64,000 nucleotides of DNA from Echinarachnius parma (lineage: Eukaryota; Echinodermata; Echinoidea; Clypeasteroida; Echinarachniidae). Made by a program: the position numbers and the translations under genes. The stretch lies in NCBI GenBank assembly GCA_037951105.1, contig JBAMJV010001335.1, positions 1 to 64,000 of the forward strand, read 5' to 3'. The notes under the pieces are model-generated. The model worked only from the letters and a program-made list of their open reading frames with translations. It did no database searches and was not told the DNA's origin. This document shows, piece after piece, positions 11,829-23,231 of this stretch (the first letter of the stretch is position 1; the number at the start of each line of letters is the position of its first letter).

Positions 11829-12387
11829 TTAAAGAGATAGTTGAGTTTTGGTAGAGAGGGCGCTAGACTAGTTATTTTTTTTTGTGAGGTAATGAAAAAC
11901 TGAGTGTAAAATTTGAAAGAGCATAATATTTAAACATTAAAATCATCTTTGTTTGATCAAAATCGGTTCAGAGACGGCTGAAACATCCATAAATATAACA
12001 ATTTGTAATAAACCCGGGGCCCCGGGTTTATTAGAGAATTTTGAACCAGCCGTTAAAAATTTTTAAAAAATGCTTCCTCTTTTCAAAAAGTTACAAAATA
12101 GGTATTTAAATAGTTGTTGGTTATTTCTCTATCTAATCACTATTTCAACAAAGCATCACGCACAATATTTAATTCAAAATGGTTGAAACCGATGAGTGCT
12201 TAGAGAGCGCCCTTTTACGTTTTAACGGCTCTTTTTGAATGATAACATGATCTTTACTACGTCATTTGTATTTTTTTGTTCCTTTCTAGTTATATTAGTT
12301 TGTAATGTAATGATGCAGGTTTTGGTTACTAAAATTCAGTTTCACCAAAACTGTACTCTCCTTACCAGAACTCAACTATCCCTTTAA
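11829..12387. mobile_element. TTAA-flanked MITE with central perfect palindrome
   Basis: Left end TTAAAGAGATAGTTGAGTT, right end AACTCAACTATCCCTTTAA: inverted repeats of about 15 bp directly inside TTAA. Near the middle (12007-12032) sits a perfect 26-bp palindrome built on ACCCGGGGCCCCGGGT. No coding capacity. Confidence 0.8.
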
Positions 12388-13385
12388 GCTAATAATTTGA
12401 AGTCAAAAAGCCCAATTCTTTGTAAACATCGGCTGCAAACTTGACAAGTCACCGATCATACCGCACTGTATCCGATTTCGAATATGGCGAACATAATTTG
12501 TTGAGTTTGACATGCATGACAAATGTGATTGATAAAGGAAATTTTATATCAGTCTTTTAATCTCATAATTCCGTAGAATATTGTTTTGAAACCTGTCCTG
12601 AATGACACATTTTTCAAATTGTGGTGCTATATTTGTAAAACAGTTAGTCAAACATTTATAAATTCTTCGTAAACTTACGGACACAGACAAGACGAAACCC
12701 GACAAGACACAACATGAACATGGGGAATGTTGAATTTTACATGCGAACCAAATTTGATCGATTATTAAAATATCCTCTCACATTTCAGACTTTTAACCTC
12801 ACTTTTCGATGGATTATTGTTTATAAACCTCACAAAAATTAAATATTTTCAAATTGTGGGTTTCTGTTGTTGAAATTTTGGTGTCAAACATTGATGAATT
12901 GATCGTAAACATTCTCGATCTCACTCTGCCGAAGCACATATTCCATATATGGAAATTGGAATGCTCCATTCACAAAACGGGGGTGTAGGAATAAACAGAA
13001 TGGAAAACAACACAAATTAAACTTTTACAAATCGGACATTTCTCTAAATTTATTTCCGCAAGTACTATAGCAAATATTATTCTTGATACTTCCTATCATT
13101 TATTCAAGTTTTATATACAAACTGAACTGATAACAGAATTAATTTGATACCCTTCTACCTATCCCAAGTGGAACATGCTGTATGGGGGGTGGGGCAGAAA
13201 CAATGCTAATTATAATAATTTGCGTCTTTTCTGAGCTAGCTGTCTGCAGAAGAAGAAAAAATCGCACAAAACTGATCATTATTGAGCTCTCTTTCCTTTC
13301 TTTTTAAACCACAAATCAAGTATTTTCTGTGAGGTATCAAATTTGCAATAAGTACCATAATATTGTGCTCAATTGTTTCAAACAT

Positions 13386-13490
13386 TTGGAGGCCCGATCG
13401 GGCCAGCAAACATTGAAAATATGAGTTTTTTACTGGCCCGACAGCAATTTTTGGTGGCCCCGGGCCATCGGGCCTGTGCTAATTTTGAGC
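13386..13490 (+). repeat. Right part of the interrupted dispersed repeat
   Basis: Carries CCCGATCGGGCCAGC, ACTGGCCCGAC and CCCCGGGCCATCGGGC, and ends GCTAATTTTGAGCG, matching the right half of the intact copies elsewhere in the window. Confidence 0.5.
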
Positions 13491-14131
13491 GTTGGGTCAT
13501 TTTATTATTATTTATTTTTACATTTAGGATATATCCGTCCATTTTTACTCGGCTCATATCCGGGTATCAATATATCCGGTTTGACTCTACTTTTTCTATA
13601 CTATTTGTCATGCTGCTGCCTGCTGGCACATCTTGGTAGAGAATGCCAGACCTTGAAATACAACATCTTTGGACTTTAGCTACATATTATTTGTTTTTCC
13701 CCATTTTCTATATACCAAAGATATATTAAAGGCTCAGTCACCAATATAATTGTAAGATATTTCTGAATGATGTTTGATAGTTTCAGAGAAAAGGCAGTAA
13801 AGAGTTCTCTTAACCTTGTGATAAAGTGAAAATTAATGTCAGATTTTCATATTTGCCCAATGGATTGATTTTGACTACAATCAAGAAGCATTCAGGAACG
13901 CCTTTTATTTCAATTACAAATATCTCCATAATTAGAGAGACATTTGAAAAATCAAAATCAATTTAATTATTTGTTAACCATTTAAGGGATACAACAATAT
14001 ATAAAAACAAATAATCCAATTTCATGAATCAATTCTTTTCAATTTGAATTTTGCTTGATTTAATTAAATATAATATAATTTCAGTTCATTTTAATTAATT
14101 CCATTCAATTCATTTTTTCATTCAACTGCAG

Positions 14132-14820
14132 GAATTGAGCTTGTCGCTTGTTTGATGATGATGAAGCCATTCTATCAGTGGATTGGCACTAGATGAGAGA
14201 GACAAGGAAAGGGAACAGGAAAAGCCGACGTTACTCAACACATGTTCACCAGATGGGACATTTGCTTTCAGTTGTCGGTTGGCCGTTCAGTCCGTATACT
14301 GAGTTACTGATTTAATAGTCAAGCCACAGAGTTGACAGCAAAGCTACGCATTATCCGTGCATGTAGATCTACAATGTATGCAACAGGGAGCTAGTCACCA
14401 TGAATGGAAATTTGTAACTAGTAGAGTTTTGATGTGTGATATCTGAATGAGGAGTTTGTGTTTGGCGGCTAGCACCATTGAGCTTCCTGCTTTAAAGTGA
14501 TTCAGGAAGAGTTGTTCATACTTGGCAGATGAATCAATCTCTCAGTCTCCTTTTGTTTGTGAAAATACACTGTATTTTTGTTATCACGCGTCTCAGATTG
14601 TAAACATGGCTAATCAAATGATTGTTTATTTCGGAGCAACAAGATTTAACTCTGACTTTGAGGATGGCTACGTCTAAAATTGAATTTGAACAGCATGCAA
14701 ACATCACATTAGTTGATGCTCAATTTTTGCATCAATGAATGTAGCTTTTTGAATATTTCTGAGCTGAAGGAGATGATAATAATTGTCTTCTGTTAGAAAG
14801 GGGAGGAGATAACTTTAGTC
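14132..14820 (+). other. Probable 5'UTR of the NDST first coding exon
   Basis: A pyrimidine-rich stretch ends TTCAACTGCAG at 14131, a good splice acceptor after branch-point-like TTAAT sequence. NDST genes usually have non-coding upstream exons, so the coding exon may begin here as UTR. Several ATGs with short frames lie inside. I see no clear core promoter. Inference only. Confidence 0.4.
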
Positions 14821-15942
14821 ATGGTGTGGAGCAGTATTAGACTCGGCTTGAGCACGCGCCGGTGCTCCATTCCCGGCCGTGCACGGCGGTTGTTCCTTGC
14901 CCTCCTAGTGGCAAGTCTCATGTCCCTGTGGATGTTGGCGATGCAGGACACTTCAGACAAGACCTCTAGCGTCAAGGTCGACGTTCAGCGGAAATCAAAC
15001 TCTGAAACCTCTGTACTTAGGACTAATGCTCCGGTCAGAGTTCAAACCTTGTCGGAGGATGGGGTCGGGAAGATGCAATCGCTGGCACGATTGGAGGAGG
15101 AGTTTGATAAAGCGGCAAAGAGACCTCAGCGGCTTCCTCTGGAAGAGGAACCTGTCTACAGGACTGCACCCAAGGTTCCCAAGGAAACCTTGGAATGGGT
15201 GCTCGTCTTCCTGGAGCACTCAGAATCTGGGCGCAGCCTTTTAAACATCTTGCAGTCGCACCGCTTTAAAGTGAAAGCTGCCCTTGTGCACGAGAACTCA
15301 TGGCCGCAACTTACGATTGGTGAGACGGGTCGCTTCAGCGTTATTATTTTTGAAAGTCTGAGGTCGTATTCTCACCTTAGCAGCGTCAAGACCAAAGTGA
15401 TAGATGAGTACTGCCAGACCTACGGGATTGGATTAATAATACTAGCGCAGCCAGAGGTGCCAGTGCTGGATTTCCCCCAAGTTAGGAGCTACCCACTGTA
15501 TCTCAACCAGCACGTGAAGTTAAAAGACCCGATCATCAATGAGAATAGCGGCGTTCCGCGCATCACAAAAGCAAACCAAAGATTACACGGCAACCTTCCG
15601 GACCACTGGATCACATTCAGGACTAACCACTCGACGTACATACCTGTGATGGAAGCTGTAGTGGATGTCCAACCACAGGTCATTGAGAGTCTCAATACAA
15701 GCTCTATTCAAGCAAGCAGTAAAACGTGTGTGGTGTATGATAGGGGTTTGCTCGATGGAATTAAAAGGATTTTTTTTGGATACTCCGTGGATCAGTTCCT
15801 GCACATGACCCTATTGCTGGACAGTGTTGCACTGCTGACGAATGGACGCTTGCAGACGACGCTGGACAGATACGTTCTGATTGACATCGATGACATCTTT
15901 GTTGGGAGAACTGGAATACGGCTGACGGAGGCAGATGTAGAG
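14821..15942 (+). CDS. NDST: NDST coding exon 1: membrane anchor, N-terminal region and start of deacetylase
   Basis: Encodes residues 1-374. The ATG at 14821 is chosen because it gives a short basic cytoplasmic tail (RLGLSTRRC...RARR), then a hydrophobic span (residues 24-41, LFLALLVASLMSLWMLAM), the topology of a type II Golgi protein. A low-complexity stem follows (to about 120), then the NDST-specific N-terminal region, with LEWVLVFLEHSESG resembling the start of that domain. The exon closes with VLIDIDDIFVGRTGIRLTEADV, the most conserved deacetylase block; the aspartates are the expected metal ligands. Donor GTGAGA at 15943, phase 0. A large first coding exon is typical of NDST genes. 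Confidence 0.95.
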
Positions 15943-17597
15943 GTGAGATATTCACTGTATTACATTTAGGATTGGTCTTGGAAATATTCTGACATCTTAG
16001 AATGCAATGTTGACAAGCAAAATATAAAACCCACTTGTTAATTTAATTTTACTAGAATTAATTTTATTTTTTAAGCTCAAAACTGTCTCATATTTATGAA
16101 GTGCATGTCTTCCTAGAACATCTAATTACATACAAGTTTAGTCATCTTAGAAGTCCTGAAATGTAATTTGTCATGGTTGTACAGTATACAAATTGAAAAC
16201 AGTCATTAGGGTCTTTGAAGAAGAAACAATTATCAGAATATCAGACTGAATTTCAGAGGATTGTTTTATACAAATTGATTTGAATGTCTTTTTTAAAGGA
16301 GAAACAATCAGAGTATCAGATTGAAAAACAGACTGAAGAGGAGTGTTGATTCACATAATATTTCAAGCAATTGGAAAATGGCAGCAATTGATAACATCAC
16401 TCTTTAGATAACCTATTGAAAGAGAACAGAATGTAGATAAATTTCTATAATAAAAACAAATATTTTGGGAAGAGAATAGAATAGGAAGAAGCTGGCGGAC
16501 AGTGACAGACAGACAGGTTGAAGACATGCAGGAAGTAAGGGTCGGCATCATACATCCTGACTGCAAGGCTAAGGCAGACCCAGGTGCTCAATTCATGTAG
16601 GGTCAAAACATTGAATCATTTTAGTATTACAAATTAAATATTCTATTGAGAAAAAATGGAGTAAAACCTGTCTTAATAGCGCCTTAGCGGCCACCTGTTT
16701 TTAGCAGCCAACTTGTCTATAGTGGCCACAAAATGGAAAATGGTCTTAATCAACCTGTCTATTAGATTTAGTGGCCACCTTCCTACAGTGGCTTCTTTTC
16801 TGGTTTACTAGTTACTAGTTAGTTTTATACTTGTCAGTGTCAATACACAGGTATGAAGATATGACTGTATCTTGTGCAATTTGTTGCAATATTAATGGAA
16901 AATTATTGTCTGAAATCTGAATTCAGCATCATGAAAGGCAAAGGAAAAGGCAGACCTAAATTTTGTAGAAAGCACTTTGCACGGTGCTACATTAAATACA
17001 GGGACATAACTCACGTAAGAAAACTTTTTTTCTTTAAATATGAGATCAATTTTCCTAGAAATAAGCCAGACATCGTACTGTGTTTTGTTGTTGTAATGTT
17101 GAGGATATAATCTGTTGAGAACATGCAGGAAATCAGGGTCAGCATCATGCATCCTGACTACTCAGCCAAGGCAGACCTAGGTTTATGACTCCAGCTTGTA
17201 TTATAAAATCCTGGATGCTTTTACGATTGTTAATTAGGAGAAAGGTAAAAGTCCAGATAGACAATACTTACCTGCTGGCCCGGGCCGATAAAATATTATT
17301 TCCGGCAGCAAAAAATGTATAAATTTTGGAGATGCAACTAGGGCAAGTTCTGTATTTTCAAACTGACAATGCCAGAATTGATCTGGTATTGCTATTCTCA
17401 CAGGTAATGCCTCGTCTGTATTTTGTTGTTGGGGGGGGGGGGGGGGGGGGGGTGGGGGTAGAACCGTAGAAGATCACAATAATTTGGTAAGAGAATATGA
17501 AGATTACTATTTTAATCGCAATAATTTGGTAAGAGAATTTATGAAGATTAATATTCAAATCTGTCTTTAAAAAAGTATTCCTATTTTCCCCCATCAG
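15943..17597 (+). other. NDST: Intron 1 (1655 bp)
   Basis: Holds a copy of the 'CCTGTCTATAGTGGCCAC' dispersed repeat (about 16660-16870), a 69-bp duplicated segment (16517-16585 and 17113-17181), a G22 tract (17431-17452) and a duplicated AATTTGGTAAGAGAAT motif just before exon 2 (17480-17540). No gene is seen. Confidence 0.7.
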
Positions 17598-17846
17598 AAT
17601 ATGGTTGAGGTCCAAGCGGAGATAAGACGGGACCTGGTAGAGGGCTTCTATTTCAACCTTGGATGGTCCGGAAAGTACTTTGAGAAGGGCACTGAGGAGG
17701 AGAACGCCGGTGATCGCAAGATTCTGGAATTGGCGAAAAACTTCTGGTGGTTCCCTCACATGTGGGACCACGGACAGCCGCATCTTGTCAAAGGAGGTCC
17801 GGGCAAGCTGAAAGAACTCATGGAAAAGAACAAGCAGTTTGCTATT
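17598..17846 (+). CDS. NDST: NDST coding exon 2: deacetylase domain
   Basis: Encodes residues 375-457, phase 0 at both ends. FNLGWSGKYF and FWWFPHMWDHGQPH are signature blocks of the NDST deacetylase half; the histidines of the second block are candidate metal or substrate contacts. Acceptor CCCCCATCAG is strong; donor GTAAGT at 17847. A partial second copy of its 3' end lies 114 bp downstream (see 17932-17990). Confidence 0.95.
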
Positions 17847-17931
17847 GTAAGTATTCTCAAAAGTAATTTATCTTTTTTTAGTCCCATGTTGTGTTTTATG
17901 TGGTGGTGGTTTCTCATGAACATCAGTGTAA

Positions 17932-17990
17932 AGCTGACAGAATTCATGGAAAAGAACAAGCAGTTTGCTATATTGTGAGTACTCAAAGTA
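17932..17990 (+). pseudogene. Exon 2 echo (3' end plus donor)
   Basis: Repeats the last 40 coding bases of exon 2 (CATGGAAAAGAACAAGCAGT is identical) plus its splice donor region (GTGAGTACTCAAAGTA against GTAAGTATTCTCAAAAGT). It lacks the 5' part of the exon and any acceptor, so it is not expected to be spliced as an exon. Confidence 0.85.
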
Positions 17991-18479
17991 GATGTTTTAA
18001 AAGTTCCTGACCCTGAGTAGTAGTCCCATATATGTCATGATTTGTGTGGTTGTTTCCTTCAGCCACAGTTAGAAAGATGTGGTGCTGCCAAACTGTATGT
18101 AACAATTTTCCATGAAAAATTGTATTTTGACAAATGGCAAACAAAAGAAGTCTTGAGTCCCAACACTGGTTTCTTTAATTTGCTTTAAAAAAAAAAATTG
18201 CAATGAAAAAGAGAGTCATAGCATCTGTGAATTAAGAATGGTGAAATGTCCAACTTGTACAACTTACATTGGAAACACAAGTTTCTCATGAATGCAAACC
18301 CTCTTCCCACAATGCCACACCACATTTCAAATGGCACAAACAGTTCATTTTACATGCGTCCCACAATGTCTTCCCACACAACGCAAACAGTTCACTCGAG
18401 TGCACCCATTTTACTTGGGTCGCTTCACATAGAGGGTTCTGCGAAGGGACAGGACTTGAAATTGTTTATTTCCCACACT

Positions 18480-19170
18480 CCTAGTCTTGCCAGTGATTTG
18501 TGACTCATTTTCCCCCCTGGATTACGATGATAGAGATGTCGTATATGATTTGTACCGTGTACACAAGTCTCTTTCATTTATCTCTTTATCTCTGAACTCT
18601 CTTAGCACTATGAATCCATAATCTATTTAATTATTAGAAACAAAAAAACTAAATCTAACAAAAACAAACACTAATTGGTCATCATTTTGTAGTTTCATCA
18701 CCAAACTTCCTGCAAATTTATTTCCATCCTGGAATAGAGATGTCGTACATGATTTGTACTGTGAACACAAGTCTCTGTCATTTTTGTAATTTTTTAAAAA
18801 TCTTCTCTTTCATGAATCGACAATCTATTGAATTAATAATTATTTTGAAAGAAAACCTCATTTAAACCTAGTGCTCACAGAAAGTCAGTGTTAAATCAAA
18901 ATCTAACAATTGATACAATCACTAATTGGTCATCATTTTGTAGCTTCATCACCAAACTTCCTGCAAATTTATTTTCCTCTTGGTCCAAGATGATAGAGAT
19001 GTCGTACTTGATTTGTACCGTGTACACAAGTCTCTGTCATTTTTCTCTTTATCTCTGAACTCTCTTAGCACTATGAATCTATAATCTATTGAATTATTAG
19101 AAACAAAATATCTACCGTAAAACTCCGTGTATAAGACGCACTCGTGTATAAAACGCACCCCCAACTTTCT

Positions 19171-19211
<41 letters not shown>

Positions 19212-20320
19212 TTTTTTTTTTTTTTTTTTAGAATATTTTTTTTTTCATGAATATTCATATATTCATGAGGTAGCAATGCTCATTAAATATGCAAAATACT
19301 AAATTCATTAATAACTTTTTTGTTGAGAAAAATGTATAACCACTGTTTAGAAAATTGAATATTAAATGAGTGCTGCTACTCATGAATATTCAATTAGTAG
19401 CAGTGTTACTGCTTAAAAACTTGCATTTTGTTTTGGTAACCACTATAATTTATGTAGGAAAAAGGTATATTTTGATAAATGTTCCCTCTTATATCAAGCT
19501 CTTGTCATGCCCTAGACCAGTTTAATATGCATTAAACATGACTACCGGGTGTCCCCCAAAAAAATTTCTCCAAAAAAAAAAAAATTTTTTTTTTTTTTTT
19601 TTTTTGGCTGTACCTGTGTATAAGACGCACCCCCCACTTTGAAAAATTTCCGACGGAAAAAAAGTGCGTCTTATACACGGAGTTTTACGGTAAATCTAAC
19701 AATAAACAAACACGAATTGGTCATCATTTTGTAGTTTCATCACCAATTTACTTCCTGCAAATTTAGTTTCCTCTTGGATTACGATGGTAGAGATGTTGCA
19801 CATGATTTGAACCATGTACACAAGTCTCTGTGATTTTTCTTCTCTTTCATGAATCCACACTTTATTGAATTAATAATTATTTTTTAAAGAAAACCTCATT
19901 TAAACCTAGCACAGGAACATTAAATCAAAATCTTACAAAACAATCACTAACTGGTCATCATTTTGTTCTGGCATCACAAAACTTCCTGCAAATTTATTTT
20001 CCTCTTGGATTATGATGAGAGAGATGTACATTTTGCCTTTCTCTTCAATTCCATGAATCCTGTCTATTGAATTATTAGATTCACAGATTGTTTTCAAAGA
20101 AAACCTCATTGAGACCTTTCACATGAATTTAAAATCTATCAAAACAATCACTAATTGGTTATGTCATCATTTTGTAACATCACACAACTTCCTGCCAATT
20201 TATTTTACTCAGACTGGATTATGATATTAGAGCTGTTGCACATGATTTGTACTGTGTACATGTACACAAGTCTCTGTCATTTTACTTGAATATTTTCTCT
20301 TTCTCTTCTTTGAATCCACA
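18480..20320 (+). repeat. Degenerate tandem array, period roughly 200-240 bp, about six copies
   Basis: Each unit runs AATTGGTCATCATTTTGTAG, CACCAAACTTCCTGCAAATTT, TTGGATTA(C/T)GATG, AGAGATGTCGTACATGATTT, GTGTACACAAGTCTCTGTCA, then a TATTGAATTA block. Copies start near 18510 (partial), 18675, 18930, 19715, 19950 and 20155. The third and fourth are separated by the MITE at 19113-19692. Confidence 0.8.
19113..19692. mobile_element. MITE with TACCGTAAAACTCC ends and an A/T hairpin
   Basis: The first about 29 bp (TACCGTAAAACTCCGTGTAT, then AAGACGCAC) recur in inverted orientation at the right end (GTGCGTCTTATACAC...TTTTACGGTA). Just inside the left end lies a poly(A) run followed by a poly(T) run (19165-19230), an uninterrupted potential hairpin. 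A second inner copy of the GTATAAGACGCACCCC motif occurs at 19618. No transposase. It splits the surrounding tandem array. Confidence 0.85.
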
Positions 20321-20324
20321 AGCC

Positions 20325-20710
20325 TTAAAGGGATCTAGTAACTTTGTTGACATGTGCAAAAAGTGATGAATGGTTGATGCAATGTATATTATTGTTATCT
20401 CATATGTCCACAGGGTATTGTGTGAAAATTTCAAGTCAAATGGACCTTGCATGGCCAAGTAATGAGCGAAAATGCAAAGTGATATTCAATAACTCACTGC
20501 ACTCACTTTGTACACAGAAGAAAAACTCGCCCGGAGTTTTTCTTATCTGAATACTTTGATCGTACATATCTTTGTAACGAAAGGGAAATTTGAAAAACCG
20601 AAACCTGTCCCATGATTTTATTGTTAATACGAATACAACAAGGTATGAGGGAACCGCTAGAATGAAAAATTTATTTTGAGGATTTGGACAATGTTACTAA
20701 GTCCCTTTAA
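20325..20710 (+). mobile_element. TTAA-flanked MITE, 'AAAGGGATCTAGTAAC' family, copy 1
   Basis: Ends TTAAAGGGATCTAGTAAC and GTTACTAAGTCCCTTTAA. The other copy at 42222-42607 is in inverted orientation and shares interior words such as CAAAAAGTGATG, TGCACTCACTTTGTACA and ATTTTGAGGATTTGGACAAT. No coding capacity is seen. Confidence 0.85.
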
Positions 20711-21491
20711 AATCCTTGCATGAAAATGTAAAAACAACTTTGTCTATAGGGTTCTGACTATGGTTTTCCACACAGCAAGCAGATCTGTGCATCTTGTGGG
20801 GATTTGTAGAGTTACGTCTGTATGTTTCCAGGACGTGTCCTGATATAATTCTTTGTGAAATTTTAGGACGAAAATGTAAACCTATCTTTCTAAGGGTTCT
20901 GGTGTGGTTTCCAGTCTCTTGTGGGGATTTTGAGAGCTAAATGCACTGTATCACCCCTGGCCTGCACTATCTGGACATACGTGCAAGTGTTGCAGTCTAC
21001 ATACTTATGTCAAATTGTAAATCGCCTTACACTACAGTCTGAATATATTTCCAGGACCGAGTTCTGAATCGGTTATTTATGGTATAAAATCCTAGGACAT
21101 AGTAAGTTTATATGAACATTGAAACAGTTTTCTTTCCCAGTCATCCAGCCCAGGCCTCTTGTGGGGATGTTGATCCCTAAATCACCCCAGGCCTCCTGCA
21201 CTGTATCAACCCCTGGCCTGGCCTGCACTGTCCGGATATATGAGCAAGTGTTGCAGTCTACAGGCTGTCAGCCCCAGTACGCTGACTCACATATCATATC
21301 CACTGCACATTTACAATAACATTGCTGTACTTTACATTTTTGACATGATTATTTCTGTGTATGGTATAAATAACTGCTCAACATTGGCGGACAAAGAACC
21401 AATTTGCGCTACGAGAAAATGACTTAGAATAAATCTGAAACATCGTTTTTATTTAAACGTTTGGGACATTGCTGGCGCACTCGGAAAATTC

Positions 21492-21613
21492 CTAACGCGT
21501 TAGGAAACTTCCTAACGCGTTAGGGAACTTTCAAGGGAACTTTCTAACGCGTTAGGAAAATCCCTAACGCGTTAGGGATCTTTCTAACACGTTAGAAATT
21601 CCTAACGCGTTAG
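21492..21613. repeat. Cluster of six CTAACGCGTTAG palindromes
   Basis: Perfect 12-bp palindromes at 21492, 21512, 21544, 21564 and 21602, and one with a single change (CTAACACGTTAG) at 21584. Start-to-start spacing is 20, 32, 20, 20 and 18 bp, mostly about two helical turns. Flanks are A/T-rich, often AAA, TTT or GGGAAC. A degenerate CTCGCGTTAGG follows at about 21643. The core contains ACGCGT. Confidence 0.9.
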
Positions 21614-22687
21614 AAATATAATTAACGTTTTGAAAACATTACTCGCGTTAGGGGGGTTAGTTTATTTTGACGGATACTGTACCAAGGAGGATGGTACCAA
21701 CTTGTCTCTAGTCTATCCCCGTAAACAAAAATTAGAAATTCAGTTTTGGAAAATGGTATATTTCTTACATTAAAAGCAATGTTGACATGATAAAAAGTTA
21801 GAGGACAATCACAATTCACAATGGTAACCACAATATTTATTTGGATGCACAATTGACTTTGCATAGCATTTTGTATACATGGAATGTTTCACACAGTGAA
21901 TTCTATGGCAGGGATTCTTATTTATAGACCATGCATAGTGCTTACAATATTATTTGAACATTGGCAATCTGCTATCAGTGCTATGAATAATACAATGCAC
22001 AGTGGGTCATACACAGGGGAAAAAAATACATGGGGGCTTGGGGCGAATTCGCCCCCGAAAATGCCAAAAAGAGCCCTCGAAAGTCAAAAAAGAGCCCCGA
22101 AAATTTGCATCTATGATAAGAGTTCAATGCAAAACAAATTTAACAGTGTTATTTTCATGCAAGCAAGCTTAAAAAGTACTTTTTAATTTATTAATTTTTT
22201 CCCTGGTCATACAGTGCAGTGCAGTGTAGAGCTTTGCCATTGATGCATGTATTTGCCAAGAGATTGAGGTCAAATCTTATCTCCATTTTTAAACTTTAAT
22301 TGTATAAGGTCACCGTTTGTCCTGCACTGAATACACTCCTCTCCGTGAGCATTGTACTAATTCATTGAAATCTGTATAGAAAATTAAATTCATGAATAAA
22401 CAAAAATTGAAATTAATTTATTTTGGCAACAAGAGTACCCTTGCGTGATTGATGGTATGTATTCAGAATACCGTCTGCTGGCAATCTTCAATGAATACAG
22501 ATCATATCAATTGAATGTCTGTTAACCCCTTGACTACATGGGAACCAGGGTGGGCTATGTACAAAGTCTGTGGGGATTTCAGAAACTCGAGGGGAATAGG
22601 TAAATCAAAGTTATTGCTTACAATTACATCAAGGATGTACTACATGTAGGCTAGAACCTTCTTGTCTACAGGAACTGGGTGGGCTAT

Positions 22688-23231
22688 GTAAACTGGGTTC
22701 CAAAAGAAACTTATCACGTTTTCAGAGCGACGCTCACAAAAATCCATATATCAAATTGAATCATATTTAGACACAGATTAAGCTATCATTCTCCTTGTGA
22801 AGCATATCCTAAAAAAAAAAAAGTTTGCTTTTACAAAAAATGAGAAAAATGCGATGGAATCATTACAGGTCACTTTAAAAAAATCACAGAAATTGCTCGC
22901 TGCGAACCTCCACGAAAGGCGGTCTATTCAGAACCTTCAATAGCTATTCATTCAACTTCAAAGCGGGTTATGTAACCACTAGACTGGCTATTGTCCGAAC
23001 CGAGCTTTGTGCCTGGAAGTCGAGCAATTTCTGTGATTTTTGAAAAATTATCTCTTCCGATTTCACCTTATTTTATGCTTTGTAGACTAAAGCAATCATA
23101 TTTTTTTTTAGATGAGCTTGCTAAGGGGTAGTATAGCTAATCTATGCCCAAATATGATTCATGTTTATGCTTTGGATTTTAATGTGCGTCGCTCTGAAGA
23201 AGTGATAAGTTTCTTTTGGAACCCAGTTTAC
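22688..23231. mobile_element. MITE with long inverted ends (GTAAACTGGGTTCC...)
   Basis: Left end GTAAACTGGGTTCCAAAAGA, continuing AACTTATCAC, is mirrored by GTGATAAGTTTCTTTTGGAA then CCCAGTTTAC at the right. Further pairing follows (CAGAGCGACGC / GCGTCGCTCTG, AATCATATTT / AAATATGATT, GCTCG...AATTGC). It is essentially a 540-bp imperfect foldback with no coding capacity. Confidence 0.8.

Larger units (their letters stand above)
10937..14131. other. Intergenic repeat-rich region
   Basis: Contains a GGCCCGATCGGGCC-type dispersed repeat split in two (11575-11670 and 13386-13490), a TTAA MITE (11829-12387), and between them two diverged segments (about 12615-12690 and 12850-12920) that both begin CAAATTGTGG and share TCAAACATT...AAATTC/GAATTG...CGTAAAC. 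The rest is AT-rich and unassigned. I see no gene. Confidence 0.5.

Noticed and set aside
15489-15955. Antisense open frames within exon 1
   Set aside because: They are shadows of the strongly supported sense NDST reading.
21492-21613. CRISPR-like spaced repeats
   Set aside because: Spacing is only 6-20 bp, the spacers are similar A/T-rich filler, and the sequence is a nuclear eukaryotic intron.
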